55,318 nt of DNA, taken from the NCBI GenBank assembly GCA_027021365.1, contig JALUUM010000019.1:1-55318 (forward strand), written 5' to 3'. Below are positions 9,051-16,903 of this stretch, one piece after another. Origin of the DNA: Spirochaetales bacterium (lineage in GTDB: Bacteria; Spirochaetota; Spirochaetia; SZUA-6). The position numbers and the translations under genes are program-made. The number at the start of each line of letters is the position of its first letter. The stretch's first letter is position 1. The notes beneath the pieces are model-generated. The model was not told the origin of the DNA. It did not search any database and saw nothing but the letters and a program-made list of their open reading frames with translations.

Positions 9051-9701
9051 ATGCTCGGAATAACCTTAGTCATTTTCAGCCTTATATTATTGTATCTGCT
9101 AATAGCGATTTTTACAGATGGCCGTTACTTCGGCAAGTGGCTGATACACTGGATATATGACAGTATCGGGCCGAGTATCTTTAAAATTCGTAGCGATGCC
9201 ACACGATGGCAAAGGCTGTTTAAAGAGTTAAAACTGAGAGGAGATGAAAGGATACTGGATGTTGGCACTGCAATTGGTGACTTGCCTCTGACAATTGCAA
9301 CCTTTCAAGGCTTTCATGGTAAGATTACAGGCATAGATTGGTCAAAACCGATGATAACAACCGCAAGGAAAAGGGCAGCGGAAAAGGGTATCTCTGAATA
9401 TATACATTTTGAAGTCGCTGATGTAAGAGACGGCTTGCCCTTTGAAAATGACAATTTCGATGTAATTTTCTGCCTGGGATTACTTGAAACTTTATCCCAG
9501 GCCAGGAAGGTACTGGCAGAATTCAAAAGGGTTTTGAAGCCAGAAGGAACCCTGGTACTGAGCCTTTACAGAGGATGGGCTTCACTGGGGGCATCGTTGT
9601 CTTACGATTGGTACAAGCTGAACCTTTCCGAGTTAGGAGTAAAAAACTTGCGAATTGTACCCTGCAGGCAAAACCAGGATGTAGTGATTGCACAATTCTG
9701 A
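9051..9701 (+). CDS. Membrane-anchored class I SAM-dependent methyltransferase
   Basis: A product of 216 residues. The first 22 residues are a hydrophobic anchor (LVIFSLILLYLLIAIF), then a methyltransferase domain starts near residue 50. Motif I is ILDVGTAIGDLP (about 68-79), followed by GIDWSKPMI (acidic residue for ribose), ADVRDGLPFENDNFDVIFCL (motifs II/III) and VLKPEGTLVLSLY, the Methyltransf_11 pattern. The C-terminus is short, so it may be a lipid or quinone-type methyltransferase, but the acceptor is unknown. AGGA sits only one or two bases before the ATG, an unusually tight spacing. The upstream interval looks degraded. Confidence 0.75.
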   Translation: MLGITLVIFSLILLYLLIAIFTDGRYFGKWLIHWIYDSIGPSIFKIRSDATRWQRLFKELKLRGDERILDVGTAIGDLPLTIATFQGFHGKITGIDWSKPMITTARKRAAEKGISEYIHFEVADVRDGLPFENDNFDVIFCLGLLETLSQARKVLAEFKRVLKPEGTLVLSLYRGWASLGASLSYDWYKLNLSELGVKNLRIVPCRQNQDVVIAQF

Positions 9702-9783
9702 TGCACCGACTAATTTGCTCGAGGGCAAACCTGGTGGTAGTAATTCTATATGTGGCAATCCCGCAGATTGTAATCCCGTATGC

Positions 9784-9814
9784 CATGCAGTGAAAAGTCA
9801 CATTTCACTGCATG
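9784..9814. terminator. Perfect 12-bp hairpin between convergent genes
   Basis: CATGCAGTGAAA and TTTCACTGCATG are exact inverted repeats with a 7-base loop. It lies between the plus-strand methyltransferase and the minus-strand pyrimidine gene, the usual place for a bidirectional terminator, although no strong T-run follows. It could also be a protein-binding palindrome. Confidence 0.6.
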
Positions 9815-9853
9815 TAGGTTGCCCTGAGCCGCAGCGTTAAATATCAATATAGA

Positions 9854-11263
9854 TCAGGCAGTAAGCTTCATAAGATCTATCAATTCATCGATGTGTGCAT
9901 AGTAATGGAGTTTGACATTATATCTTGGCAATTCCTCGTCCACTTCCTCCATCCTGTTAACAAGAACCACCATATCACTAACCTCCAGCCCCGCCTCCCT
10001 TAACACCTTGATAGCTTCCACCTTGCTCTTGCCCGTAGTAATAACGTCATCTATAAGCACAACCTTTTCACCCTTACAATAATTACCCTCGATTCTGTTT
10101 CCGGTGCCATGATCCTTTAAGGATAACCGCGGATAAATCAGTGGCTTTTCAAGTTTCGACGAAACAAGTGAAGAGATTGCTATCGAGGAAACGGGAATAG
10201 CTGCAATTCTCTGAAAATCCAGCTTCTTAAGAATCTCTGCATATGCATCGGCAGTCTTCGAAAGCAGGGAGGGGTTGGAAATTATCCTTCTTAAATCGAG
10301 GTAGTAGCTCGAAATCTTACCTGATTTCAATTTGAACCTTCCGAATTTCAGGCATCCCTCATCTACTATACCTTTCAAGAGATCATTCTGCCTTCCTTCC
10401 TCCGTATCGAAACCTCGATACAACTTTTTTCTCTCTCCCAAAAGGGAATTGATTTTTTCTTTCAGTTCCGCCGCTTTCTTTCCCGGATTGTTACTAGTAT
10501 AGATGCTTCTACTTACAGAGGGTAGCATTCCAAGGGAATCATCCCTGACCCCCAGCCTAACAGCCTTTTCAAGCGAACCACCCTGAGCACCAATACCCGG
10601 TGTTAAAAGCCAGACACCCGGAAACTCCTCTCTGATTCGCTTAATAGATTTATAGTCCGTAGCACCAACAACCAGGCCAATATTCCCTCCCCAGGTTAAA
10701 ACCTGCCTTGCTATTTCCATGTAGAGGGGAGAATTACCAGAGCCTACAGGCAGCTTCTGAATTTTATCCGAGCCAGGGTTTGTCGTTCTGCAGAGCATGA
10801 AAAGACCTCTTTCCCTGTATTTTAAATAGGGCTTAATCGAATCCTTTCCCATATAGGGATTTACGGTAACAGAATCAGCCCCGTAAAAATCAAAGAGCGA
10901 TACAGCATATGCTTCCGTGCTGTTTCCTATATCGTTTCTCTTGGCATCGATAATCGTTGGTGTTTCCTCCGGAATAAAATCTATCGTACGCTTTAAAGCC
11001 TCCAGCCCCCTGGGCCCGTAAGCCTCATAAAAGGCTATGTTCAACTTGTAGCAGGAAGCAGATTGCAGAGTTTCTTCGATAATGGCCTTATTCTTACTGA
11101 CAATAGAAGCCGTAACCGATTCCATAGCCGATTCTACCTTTAACGGATCACCGAGATCACCTTCACCATTTGCTTCATGATTCACAAGCGGTGGATCCAA
11201 CCCGACACAGAGCAGGCTGTTCTTTACCCTGCAGCTTTCCTCTAACCTCCGAAAAAATGACAT
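9854..11263 (-). CDS. pyrFE: Bifunctional orotidine-5'-phosphate decarboxylase / orotate phosphoribosyltransferase
   Basis: A 469-residue fusion of the last two enzymes of UMP synthesis. Residues 1-270 are the group-2 OMP decarboxylase: LLCVGLDPP at 17-25, KLNIAFYEAYG at 73-83, catalytic DAKRNDIGNS at 106-115, VNPYMGKDS and TPGIGAQGG at 221-229. Residues about 293-469 are the OPRT domain: KLKSGKISSYYLDLR and the PRPP loop VVLIDDVITTGKS at 401-413. The fusion makes orotate into UMP in one polypeptide. The order decarboxylase-then-transferase is opposite to animal UMP synthase. A strong SD (AGGAGGT) lies at about 11270-11276. The family form at 106-113 usually has Gly rather than Asn at 110, which is a small oddity. 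Confidence 0.95.
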   Translation of the reverse strand: MSFFRRLEESCRVKNSLLCVGLDPPLVNHEANGEGDLGDPLKVESAMESVTASIVSKNKAIIEETLQSASCYKLNIAFYEAYGPRGLEALKRTIDFIPEETPTIIDAKRNDIGNSTEAYAVSLFDFYGADSVTVNPYMGKDSIKPYLKYRERGLFMLCRTTNPGSDKIQKLPVGSGNSPLYMEIARQVLTWGGNIGLVVGATDYKSIKRIREEFPGVWLLTPGIGAQGGSLEKAVRLGVRDDSLGMLPSVSRSIYTSNNPGKKAAELKEKINSLLGERKKLYRGFDTEEGRQNDLLKGIVDEGCLKFGRFKLKSGKISSYYLDLRRIISNPSLLSKTADAYAEILKKLDFQRIAAIPVSSIAISSLVSSKLEKPLIYPRLSLKDHGTGNRIEGNYCKGEKVVLIDDVITTGKSKVEAIKVLREAGLEVSDMVVLVNRMEEVDEELPRYNVKLHYYAHIDELIDLMKLTA

Positions 11264-11294
11264 TTTTTGACCTCCTATAATTTTTTATGGTTTT

Positions 11295-11398
11295 TGAATC
11301 GCAACATGTAAATCGTGGTATATGAATTGTGGTTTTTGAATTGTGGTTTATAAATCGCAACACTTGAATTTGAATTGCCGCATATGAATTGCAACATA
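11295..11398. repeat. 14-bp tandem repeat array, seven units
   Basis: Units start at 11295, 11309, 11323, 11337, 11351, 11365 and 11385, with consensus TGAATTGTGGTWTA. Two subtypes alternate at the middle: a GCAAC form (units 1, 5, 7, and 6 as GCCGC) and a GTGGT form (units 2, 3, 4). Unit 6 carries a 6-base duplication (TGAATT). The array lies between the tandem terminators and the SD of the pyrFE gene, so it would be in its leader or promoter region. Confidence 0.8.
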
Positions 11399-11402
11399 TA
11401 AA

Positions 11403-11434
11403 AAAAGGAAAGCCTTTTTAAGGGCTTTCCTTTT
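11403..11434 (-). terminator. Intrinsic terminator (12-bp stem)
   Basis: AAAAGGAAAGCC and GGCTTTCCTTTT form a perfect stem around an 8-base loop. On the minus strand the stem runs into at least seven T residues, the standard Rho-independent form. It probably ends transcripts from the GH20 gene, and could also act on the pyrFE leader. Confidence 0.85.
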
Positions 11435-11462
11435 ACCAAAACATAAAACAAACCATAAAAAA

Positions 11463-11504
11463 AAGGAGAGTCAAATGACTCTCCTTCAATTGGTTTTCCA
11501 ATTG
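11463..11504. terminator. Second terminator hairpin, with adjacent third hairpin
   Basis: AAGGAGAGTC-AAAT-GACTCTCCTT (11463-11486) is a perfect 10-bp stem followed on the minus strand by eight T residues. Directly next to it CAATTGG-TTTT-CCAATTG (11487-11504) is followed on the plus strand by TTTT. Together with 11403-11434 this gives three hairpins in about 100 bases. Confidence 0.8.
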
Positions 11505-11660
11505 TTTTAGGGCATGTAAAACACATCTTTAAAAATCGACAAACTGTTTTGGCTATCCGATGTTTCATAAATTGTCAGGATACTGGCATAACCAAAACGA
11601 TTTGTCAATAGCTTAAAGAAACAATTCGGAAAGTTTTCGCTACGAAATATTTGGGGATGC

Positions 11661-11801
11661 TTCACCTGGGGGGAGCTTACTTAACTTGAGGGGGGCTACT
11701 TCACTTTGGAGGAGCTTCACCTGAGGGGCACTTACTTTGCTTGGGAGGCGCTTTGCTTAGAGGGCTATTCCTTTTAGGGGCTACTTCAATTAGCTCGCTA
11801 C
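11661..11801. repeat. Degenerate 13-20-bp tandem repeat after the GH20 gene
   Basis: About eight units of the form TTCACCTGAGGGGCACTTAC, each opening TTnnnTTn and carrying a G-run then CTAC/CTTAC. They begin at about 11661, 11681, 11700, 11716, 11736, 11752, 11772 and 11785. The last unit overlaps the stop codon of the hexosaminidase gene. The G-runs lie on the plus strand, so the GH20 transcript would carry C-runs. Confidence 0.6.
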
Positions 11802-13429
11802 TCCACCTTTGCCTCCCAGAATGAGACATGCCTGTTGTAACCGATTCCCCTCCTGGAAAGCCTCTTCCCATGGAGCTTCATTCTCTTCTTAAAAGAGGGC
11901 CACTCCCTTAGACTCTCAGGCAGCCAGCAGACCTCTGCCAAGGCACACAACCTTGGGAGCACCATGTATTCAAGTCTCTCAACATTCTCCACGAACTCTG
12001 TCCAGATCTGGCCCTGCATCCCAAGGATAAGCTTCCGCTCACTTTCGGAAAGGCTGTCATAATCATAAGAGTAGGTCTTCTTGGTCGGGGTATTCGGTAT
12101 ATGGAAATCCAACTTCACACCTGCAAGCCTGAGCTCAACTTGAGACTGTGGATAATCAAAATAGAAATAGCCATTATCAGCAATTATGATACTCAAACCC
12201 TTTTTGAGGAGGCTTTTCTTGAGAAGGTCCTGTAGAGGCTTTTCCCTTCGCCAGTACATGACAATGATATCCTTTAGCCCCTCGAGTTCTCCAACCTCAT
12301 CCCAGGCTACGGGAATCTTACCAAGTCCCGTAACAATATCCGAAACCCTCTTTTCAAAGTAGCCCTGCAGTCCGCGGTAACTCTTTAAGCCCAGCTCTCT
12401 CAACTTGGCATTACAAACACTACACTTTTCCCACTGTACTGTGGGACATTCATCACCGCCAATGTGCATATAGGGGGAAGGGAAAAGCTCGGCAACCTCT
12501 TTCAATATACCTTCTACGAATCTGTAGGTTTCCTCCTGTCCAACGCAGAATACCTCCTCTGATATGCCGTAATCTTCCTTTACCCTGTACTCTTTATTAT
12601 CACACCAGTCACAGGAAAGCTCCGGATACGCGGCAAGTGCTGCCTGCACATGACCCGGCATATCGATCTCCGGTATCACCTCGATAAACCTGCTACCCGC
12701 ATAATCCACGATCTCTTTTATATCATCCTTTGAAAGGAACCCTCCGTACCTCTCACCCCTCTCGGTTCGCCAGCTTCCAACCTCGGTGAGGCGCGGGTAA
12801 GAATCAATCTGAATCCTCCATCCCTGGTCGTCGGTAAGGTGAAGGTGCAGCCTGTTCAACTTGTGAAGGGCGAGGATATCAATGAACTTAAGGATGTACT
12901 CCTTGGGAAAGAAGTGCCTTGCAATATCCAGCATCATGCCTCGCCAGGAGACTTCGGGGTAATCCCTTATCGTTACTGCAGGAATCGTGCGCTCCTTTCT
13001 TGTGAAAAATCCTGCAAAATGTGCCAGCCGTGCAAATCCGCCCGTAACTGTACCAGCAAGCTGAATCAGGCTCTGACAGCCGTAGAACACACCGGCTCTG
13101 TCACTACCAACGATACTTACCTCATTAGCTGAGACCTTCAGAGTGTAGGCTTCGCTCTTTTTGTAGGGATTACCTGCGGTGCCATCCTTAGTGCTATCCA
13201 GGGAGAGTAGAATGATACTTGACGCCCCGTGACCTTTTCTCGGCCCACTCGCAGGGCCTGTGACCCTTAGTTTCAAAGAGGTCTCGGTTTCCAGTTGATT
13301 TCTAAGGTAATGGGCAATCGGCTCAAGAGAGGAATCCCTATAAATAATTTCAGTATTCTCGGTAAGTTTAAAGCTACCAGGCTCTTCCCTTCTCTCTCTC
13401 GGGCGAGGTATCAAGCCGTATCGATCCAT
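11798..13429 (-). CDS. Beta-N-acetylhexosaminidase, glycoside hydrolase family 20
   Basis: Hydrolyses terminal N-acetylglucosamine or N-acetylgalactosamine residues. The start at 13429 (MDRYGLIPRP) is chosen because GGAAGA precedes it, giving 543 residues; the frame could open 14 codons earlier but has no SD there. Residues about 5-140 form the GH20 N-terminal domain, then the catalytic barrel begins with SWRGMMLDIARHFF. NRLHLHLTDDQGWRI, EVIPEIDMPGHVQAA and the catalytic HIGGDE (Asp326-Glu327 from this start) are all present, as is a late GMQGQIWTEFV containing the substrate Trp. No signal peptide is seen, suggesting a cytoplasmic enzyme acting on imported amino sugars. It follows the CsgG lipoprotein gene on the same strand. 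Confidence 0.93.
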   Translation of the reverse strand: MDRYGLIPRPRERREEPGSFKLTENTEIIYRDSSLEPIAHYLRNQLETETSLKLRVTGPASGPRKGHGASSIILLSLDSTKDGTAGNPYKKSEAYTLKVSANEVSIVGSDRAGVFYGCQSLIQLAGTVTGGFARLAHFAGFFTRKERTIPAVTIRDYPEVSWRGMMLDIARHFFPKEYILKFIDILALHKLNRLHLHLTDDQGWRIQIDSYPRLTEVGSWRTERGERYGGFLSKDDIKEIVDYAGSRFIEVIPEIDMPGHVQAALAAYPELSCDWCDNKEYRVKEDYGISEEVFCVGQEETYRFVEGILKEVAELFPSPYMHIGGDECPTVQWEKCSVCNAKLRELGLKSYRGLQGYFEKRVSDIVTGLGKIPVAWDEVGELEGLKDIIVMYWRREKPLQDLLKKSLLKKGLSIIIADNGYFYFDYPQSQVELRLAGVKLDFHIPNTPTKKTYSYDYDSLSESERKLILGMQGQIWTEFVENVERLEYMVLPRLCALAEVCWLPESLREWPSFKKRMKLHGKRLSRRGIGYNRHVSFWEAKVE

Positions 13430-13479
13430 TTTTTTATCTTCCATCCGGTAAGGCCTGGTAAAACCAGCCATTTGAAATC

Positions 13480-15462
13480 TTACTCAAGCAGAAACTCATC
13501 CAGACCTATTTCAAAATCAATACTCCCCTTCTCCACTCCCCTTCGGAGAACCTTCTTCCTCAAGGGAAACATAAATGTAAAAACAATGTGACTTCCCTGA
13601 TTTTGCTCCTCTGCAAGTGTTCCCTCCTCAGATACTAACTTGGAAAATGGGATTCTTACCTTCCCCCATATACCCGAGACACGAAAATCACTACTGTAAT
13701 CAAGGTTGTTATCCACATCCGTATAATCTATCAGCCCCTCCGAAGCTCCATCCGATTTGACATAAAATTGAAGCGTTTTGAATCCTTTAAAAGACTTTCC
13801 GAGAGAACCTCTAAGCACAACATGCAAATCTTCATTTGAATCCAGAAAGGCCACAAAATCCTTGGTAACATTCAGGTGTCCCGATACCTTTAGATAGTTT
13901 CCCGCTACACCCCCGGAACTTCGTTCTATTGAAAGAGTTGCATTCCTGATGCCCGGCGTTCTCTTTACAATTCCCTCGTCACTCTCGCTGTAATCCGTGT
14001 AGTAACTTGCCTCTGCAATTTCCCCTGAAAAAACTATTCCCGAGACCTCGTTGTTAAAACCATCGATCAAACCCTCTTTCACCCTGCCGGCTTCCTTTAC
14101 CTTGTAAAAACCAACATTGTCAACACCAAGCCTTCCGCCTATACTGTCGCCGCTACGAAAGTGATACATAAAATAGTTTTCGAGAAAGGGCACACTCAAT
14201 GTAATTCGGGTCGGTAACTTCGGATTAATTCTTGTCCCCGCATCATCGGGTTGAAAACTGGCAAAGGGTATCTTGTAGAGGTTCCACTTACCATCATTCA
14301 GGTACAGGGGTATGCTGAAACTTAGTGTATTTCCACCGGGGACTTCCTGATTGAGAATAAGGTAGGCCTTTGTATATCCCTCCGGCTTTGCTGAAAAACT
14401 GATACCGCTGTAATCGCTTAAGTTTCTGTTCGGATCTATTATAAGGTTAAAATTGAGGTCAGAATCCCTCCAGCCATCCTCTCTATTAGAATCATTGTTT
14501 GAATATATGCCGGAAGAATCTATATTGGCTTCAAAGGAGTACACGGCAAAGGGACTGTCATCCACCCCTCCCTTCTCCTCCCTGGAAATTTCTCCGTGCG
14601 CCTGGCGAATCTTATTCCCCCAGTATTCCTCATGATTTGAAAGCTGAACATTCATTACAGTCTCGTTGAAAGTGGCAAATATCCTCGTTACAGTGGCAAC
14701 TCCCTCCTCTGAGACCTCCCCTGCCCTCTCAATTATCAGCTCCGATTTCGAGGAGGCAATCCGTTTCTCGAAATCGGGTTCCAGCCTGAAGCTCTCTATA
14801 AATCCGCCAATTACCACGCCTGTTTCTACCCTGATAATCTGTACGTTGAGCTTGTTAACATCCTTACCTCTTGTAATGAAACCGGTAAGAATAAGGTCGG
14901 CACCTGCAAGCTTGCCAACATCTATCTGAGCCTCCTTATTGGCAAGGTCGGACATCTGAAAGGCAGACTCTTCCAAAACCCTGTCCAGAATCTTCCTGCT
15001 TACAATCTTTATACCGCTCTTTCCCGCAAGGGACGAGGTGATTCCGTTTATAAGATAGTCAGATATACCGCTTTCAAAGGACTCCTTGCCGGAAGCACCG
15101 GACACTGTAAAGTAGTAGACTGCAAGGGCATTACGGGCACCTTCTTTTCCACTGCCGGCAGGAGCATTGTCTTTGCTCGAAGCCGTGCCAGCCTTCTTCC
15201 CAAGAATTGCAAGGCTCTTCTTCGAAATATCGGCAATCAGTGCATCTATCCCGTAAATCACCTTGCCGGAGGATTCAGAAGCTTGCCCGCCCTTTCCTGA
15301 AACATTCCCTGCGCCTTTCCCTGAAGCATTTCCTGAAACTTCCCCCGAGACTTCCCCCGATGCGGAAGCCCCTCTCTTCGCCGTCCCGGTTCCCGCACAT
15401 CCCATGAGGGCGATAATTACCAGAACCGTGACAGATAAATATATCGTATGACTTCTTTTCAT
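13480..15462 (-). CDS. CsgG-domain lipoprotein with tandem CIA30-like carbohydrate-binding-type domains
   Basis: A 660-residue lipoprotein; the lipobox LMGC ends at Cys22. A low-complexity Gly/Ser/Val linker follows (residues about 30-68, repeats like SGEVSGNASGKG). Residues about 110-235 are a CsgG/LpoB-like domain: LAVYYFTVSG, IVSRKILDRVLEES, AGADLILTGFI and QIIRVETGVVIGG. The C-terminal 330 residues hold two similar beta-rich modules (around DLNFNLIIDPNRNLSDYSG and again around 530-650, with YKIPFASF and VRIPFSKL), resembling CIA30/galactose-binding folds. CsgG-type proteins act in outer-membrane secretion or as regulators of envelope enzymes; a surface glycan role is suggested by the binding-like modules and the neighbouring GH20 gene. 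No SD precedes the ATG. Confidence 0.75.
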   Translation of the reverse strand: MKRSHTIYLSVTVLVIIALMGCAGTGTAKRGASASGEVSGEVSGNASGKGAGNVSGKGGQASESSGKVIYGIDALIADISKKSLAILGKKAGTASSKDNAPAGSGKEGARNALAVYYFTVSGASGKESFESGISDYLINGITSSLAGKSGIKIVSRKILDRVLEESAFQMSDLANKEAQIDVGKLAGADLILTGFITRGKDVNKLNVQIIRVETGVVIGGFIESFRLEPDFEKRIASSKSELIIERAGEVSEEGVATVTRIFATFNETVMNVQLSNHEEYWGNKIRQAHGEISREEKGGVDDSPFAVYSFEANIDSSGIYSNNDSNREDGWRDSDLNFNLIIDPNRNLSDYSGISFSAKPEGYTKAYLILNQEVPGGNTLSFSIPLYLNDGKWNLYKIPFASFQPDDAGTRINPKLPTRITLSVPFLENYFMYHFRSGDSIGGRLGVDNVGFYKVKEAGRVKEGLIDGFNNEVSGIVFSGEIAEASYYTDYSESDEGIVKRTPGIRNATLSIERSSGGVAGNYLKVSGHLNVTKDFVAFLDSNEDLHVVLRGSLGKSFKGFKTLQFYVKSDGASEGLIDYTDVDNNLDYSSDFRVSGIWGKVRIPFSKLVSEEGTLAEEQNQGSHIVFTFMFPLRKKVLRRGVEKGSIDFEIGLDEFLLE

Positions 15463-15559
15463 AATAGAATAATCTTACACCGTATCGACAGATATTTCCA
15501 TTGAATAAAATCTAACACGACACCATGCTCAAACTTAACAAATATAAACATATATCAAA

Positions 15560-15588
15560 TTGCTTCAACTTTTCCGTTGTAGTAGAAT
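15560..15588 (+). promoter_or_regulatory. Sigma-70-type promoter
   Basis: TTGCTT at 15560-15565, a 17-base spacer and TAGAAT at 15583-15588, about 75 bases before the ATG at 15663. Boxes, spacing and the bases just before the -10 (TGTAG) are the same as in the promoter at 6211-6239. Confidence 0.6.
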
Positions 15589-15662
15589 ATTGGTGACTGA
15601 ATATGTCAGGTTACCATGAACTTTAAAAAAGCCACCAAAAAGAAAGATAAAGGAGGTAATAC

Positions 15663-15980
15663 ATGAGAGAAATCTTAATTGCTCTGGGAATCGGAATAAT
15701 CGCCGGAATTATTGATATAGTTCCGATGATAATTCAAAAAATGGACAAATACGCAAATCTTTCTGCATTTTTTCACTGGGTAGTCTTGGGATTGATAATA
15801 CCGTTTGTTTCCTGGCCCATTGCCCCATGGTTGAAGGGCCTGATAATTGCCGAGATATCGGCAATTCCTATCCTATTGATGGTTTCACCTAAAGACAAAA
15901 AGGCTGTCATTCCAATAACCGTTATGTCAGCAATTCTTGGTACTGCCATTGGAATCGCCGGAAAAGTATTTATCGGATGA
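15663..15980 (+). CDS. Small integral membrane protein, unknown function
   Basis: A product of 105 residues with a strong SD (AGGAGGT at 15651-15657). Three to four hydrophobic helices are visible: ILIALGIGIIAGIIDIVPM, FFHWVVLGLIIPFVSW, GLIIAEISAIPILLMV and VMSAILGTAIGIAGKVFIG. A PKDKK loop separates the last two. No family is recognised, but the hydrophobic design and start signals make it a real gene. It has its own promoter and the next genes have another. Confidence 0.8.
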   Translation: MREILIALGIGIIAGIIDIVPMIIQKMDKYANLSAFFHWVVLGLIIPFVSWPIAPWLKGLIIAEISAIPILLMVSPKDKKAVIPITVMSAILGTAIGIAGKVFIG

Positions 15981-16025
15981 CTCAGGTTGATGCTTTAGGA
16001 GGGCGATCAAGGAGGACCATTATCC

Positions 16026-16145
16026 ATGAGCATACCAAACCGGTTAGCAAGTTTACAGGGACGAAGGTACGATGTACCTAACCAGGAACTGGCAAAAGAA
16101 AGCCAGAGAAATAGAATCTTAAAAGTCCTTAATAAAATAGAATAA
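16026..16145 (+). CDS. 39-residue ORF, possible truncated HEAT-like protein
   Basis: An ATG preceded by AAGGAGGA encodes MSIPNRLASLQGRRYDVPNQ and ends NRILKVLNKIE. The opening resembles the start of small HEAT/alkylation-repair-like proteins, and the ending looks like the later IKVLYEIGE part, as if the middle had been deleted. Family memory here is weak. The strong SD argues that at least translation once occurred. Confidence 0.4.
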   Translation: MSIPNRLASLQGRRYDVPNQELAKESQRNRILKVLNKIE

Positions 16146-16188
16146 ACCGTCTTAAATACTTAAACATCTGAAAAAAACCCGATGCACC

Positions 16189-16217
16189 TTGACAATTCTC
16201 CCTACGGCAGCTATATT
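16189..16217 (+). promoter_or_regulatory. Near-consensus sigma-70 promoter of the MMPL operon
   Basis: A perfect -35 box TTGACA (16189-16194), a 17-base spacer and TATATT (16212-16217). It is the strongest promoter recognised in the window and lies 63 bases before the first gene of the regulator-exporter operon. Confidence 0.8.
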
Positions 16218-16225
16218 TAATATGC

Positions 16226-16244
16226 TACTTTGCACCACAAAGTA
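16226..16244. promoter_or_regulatory. Palindromic operator at the expected transcription start
   Basis: TACTTTG-CACCA-CAAAGTA, a perfect 7-bp inverted repeat starting 9 bases after the -10 box. A further related half-site (ACTTTGCAATAGCAAGT) follows at about 16245-16261. A regulator bound here would block transcription; the operon's second gene encodes a winged-helix protein, the natural candidate. Confidence 0.65.
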
Positions 16245-16279
16245 ACTTTGCAATAGCAAGTAATTGGGGGGGAGAGGAC

Positions 16280-16903
16280 ATGGAAAACACGGAACCCGAA
16301 AAAACCGACAAATCACATTACGAAGAAGACATCAGGACGATAAAGGAACTGATGCTCCGGACTGAAAATGAGCCTGTCTACGAAAACTGGGCATTCTATT
16401 CCTGGGGGTTGATACTTATCGCGGCAAGCCTTATCCATTACTTCATCGAGAGAGCCTACCACTACAACATAGGTGAACTCTTCCTTCGGGTCTGGGTACC
16501 CACTATCGCTATTATGGGACTTATTGAAACCGTTTCTCTCGTCCGAAACCTCGAGAAAAACTCCCTTACAATTTTTTCCAAGAAGATAGTAAGGCTCTAC
16601 CTTACCATATTTGGCCTTAGTATCATTTACATCTTCATAATACTGCTATTCATAAAACTTGGCGGTGTCCAATACCTACCCATCGTTCTAATGTTGGTGG
16701 CTGCTTCCTTTTACTTTATATTTGCAATAGAGGGTTACAGGAATGCCTACCTGCACGGATACATCCTTCTTGCAATAGCCGTAGTTCTTTACCTGTTAAA
16801 AATCGATCACAGAGTAATGGTCGTGATAGTAGGTACCGTCATTGGAACTTCCACGATACTAATTGGAATTGCGGCAGATATCAATATAAAAAAGAGATTA
16901 TGA
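16280..16903 (+). CDS. Multi-pass membrane protein, first gene of the MMPL operon
   Basis: A 207-residue protein with a charged, acidic cytoplasmic N-terminus (residues 1-35) and about six hydrophobic helices (WGLILIAASLIHYFI, VWVPTIAIMGLIETV, LYLTIFGLSIIYIFIILLFI, YLPIVLMLVAASFYFIFAI, YILLAIAVVLYLL and VVIVGTVIGTSTILIGIAA). A GGGGGGAGAGGA SD-like run precedes the ATG. The stop overlaps the regulator start by four bases (ATGA). Membrane proteins of this size are often paired with HTH_34-type regulators, so it could sense or modulate the regulator; that is inference. Confidence 0.75.
   Translation: MENTEPEKTDKSHYEEDIRTIKELMLRTENEPVYENWAFYSWGLILIAASLIHYFIERAYHYNIGELFLRVWVPTIAIMGLIETVSLVRNLEKNSLTIFSKKIVRLYLTIFGLSIIYIFIILLFIKLGGVQYLPIVLMLVAASFYFIFAIEGYRNAYLHGYILLAIAVVLYLLKIDHRVMVVIVGTVIGTSTILIGIAADINIKKRL

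Noticed and set aside
8888..9160. A 90-codon plus-strand frame before the methyltransferase
   Set aside because: It overlaps the methyltransferase start in another frame, has a protein composition unlike a real protein and no SD.
11295..11398. The 14-bp repeat array as a CRISPR
   Set aside because: Units are contiguous, too short and have no unique spacers; no cas genes are nearby.
11275..11568. A 97-codon minus-strand frame running through the repeat array and terminators
   Set aside because: It consists of tandem repeat and terminator sequence; the peptide is an artefact of these.
12839..13132. A plus-strand frame inside the GH20 gene
   Set aside because: It is antisense to strong GH20 coding sequence with all catalytic motifs.
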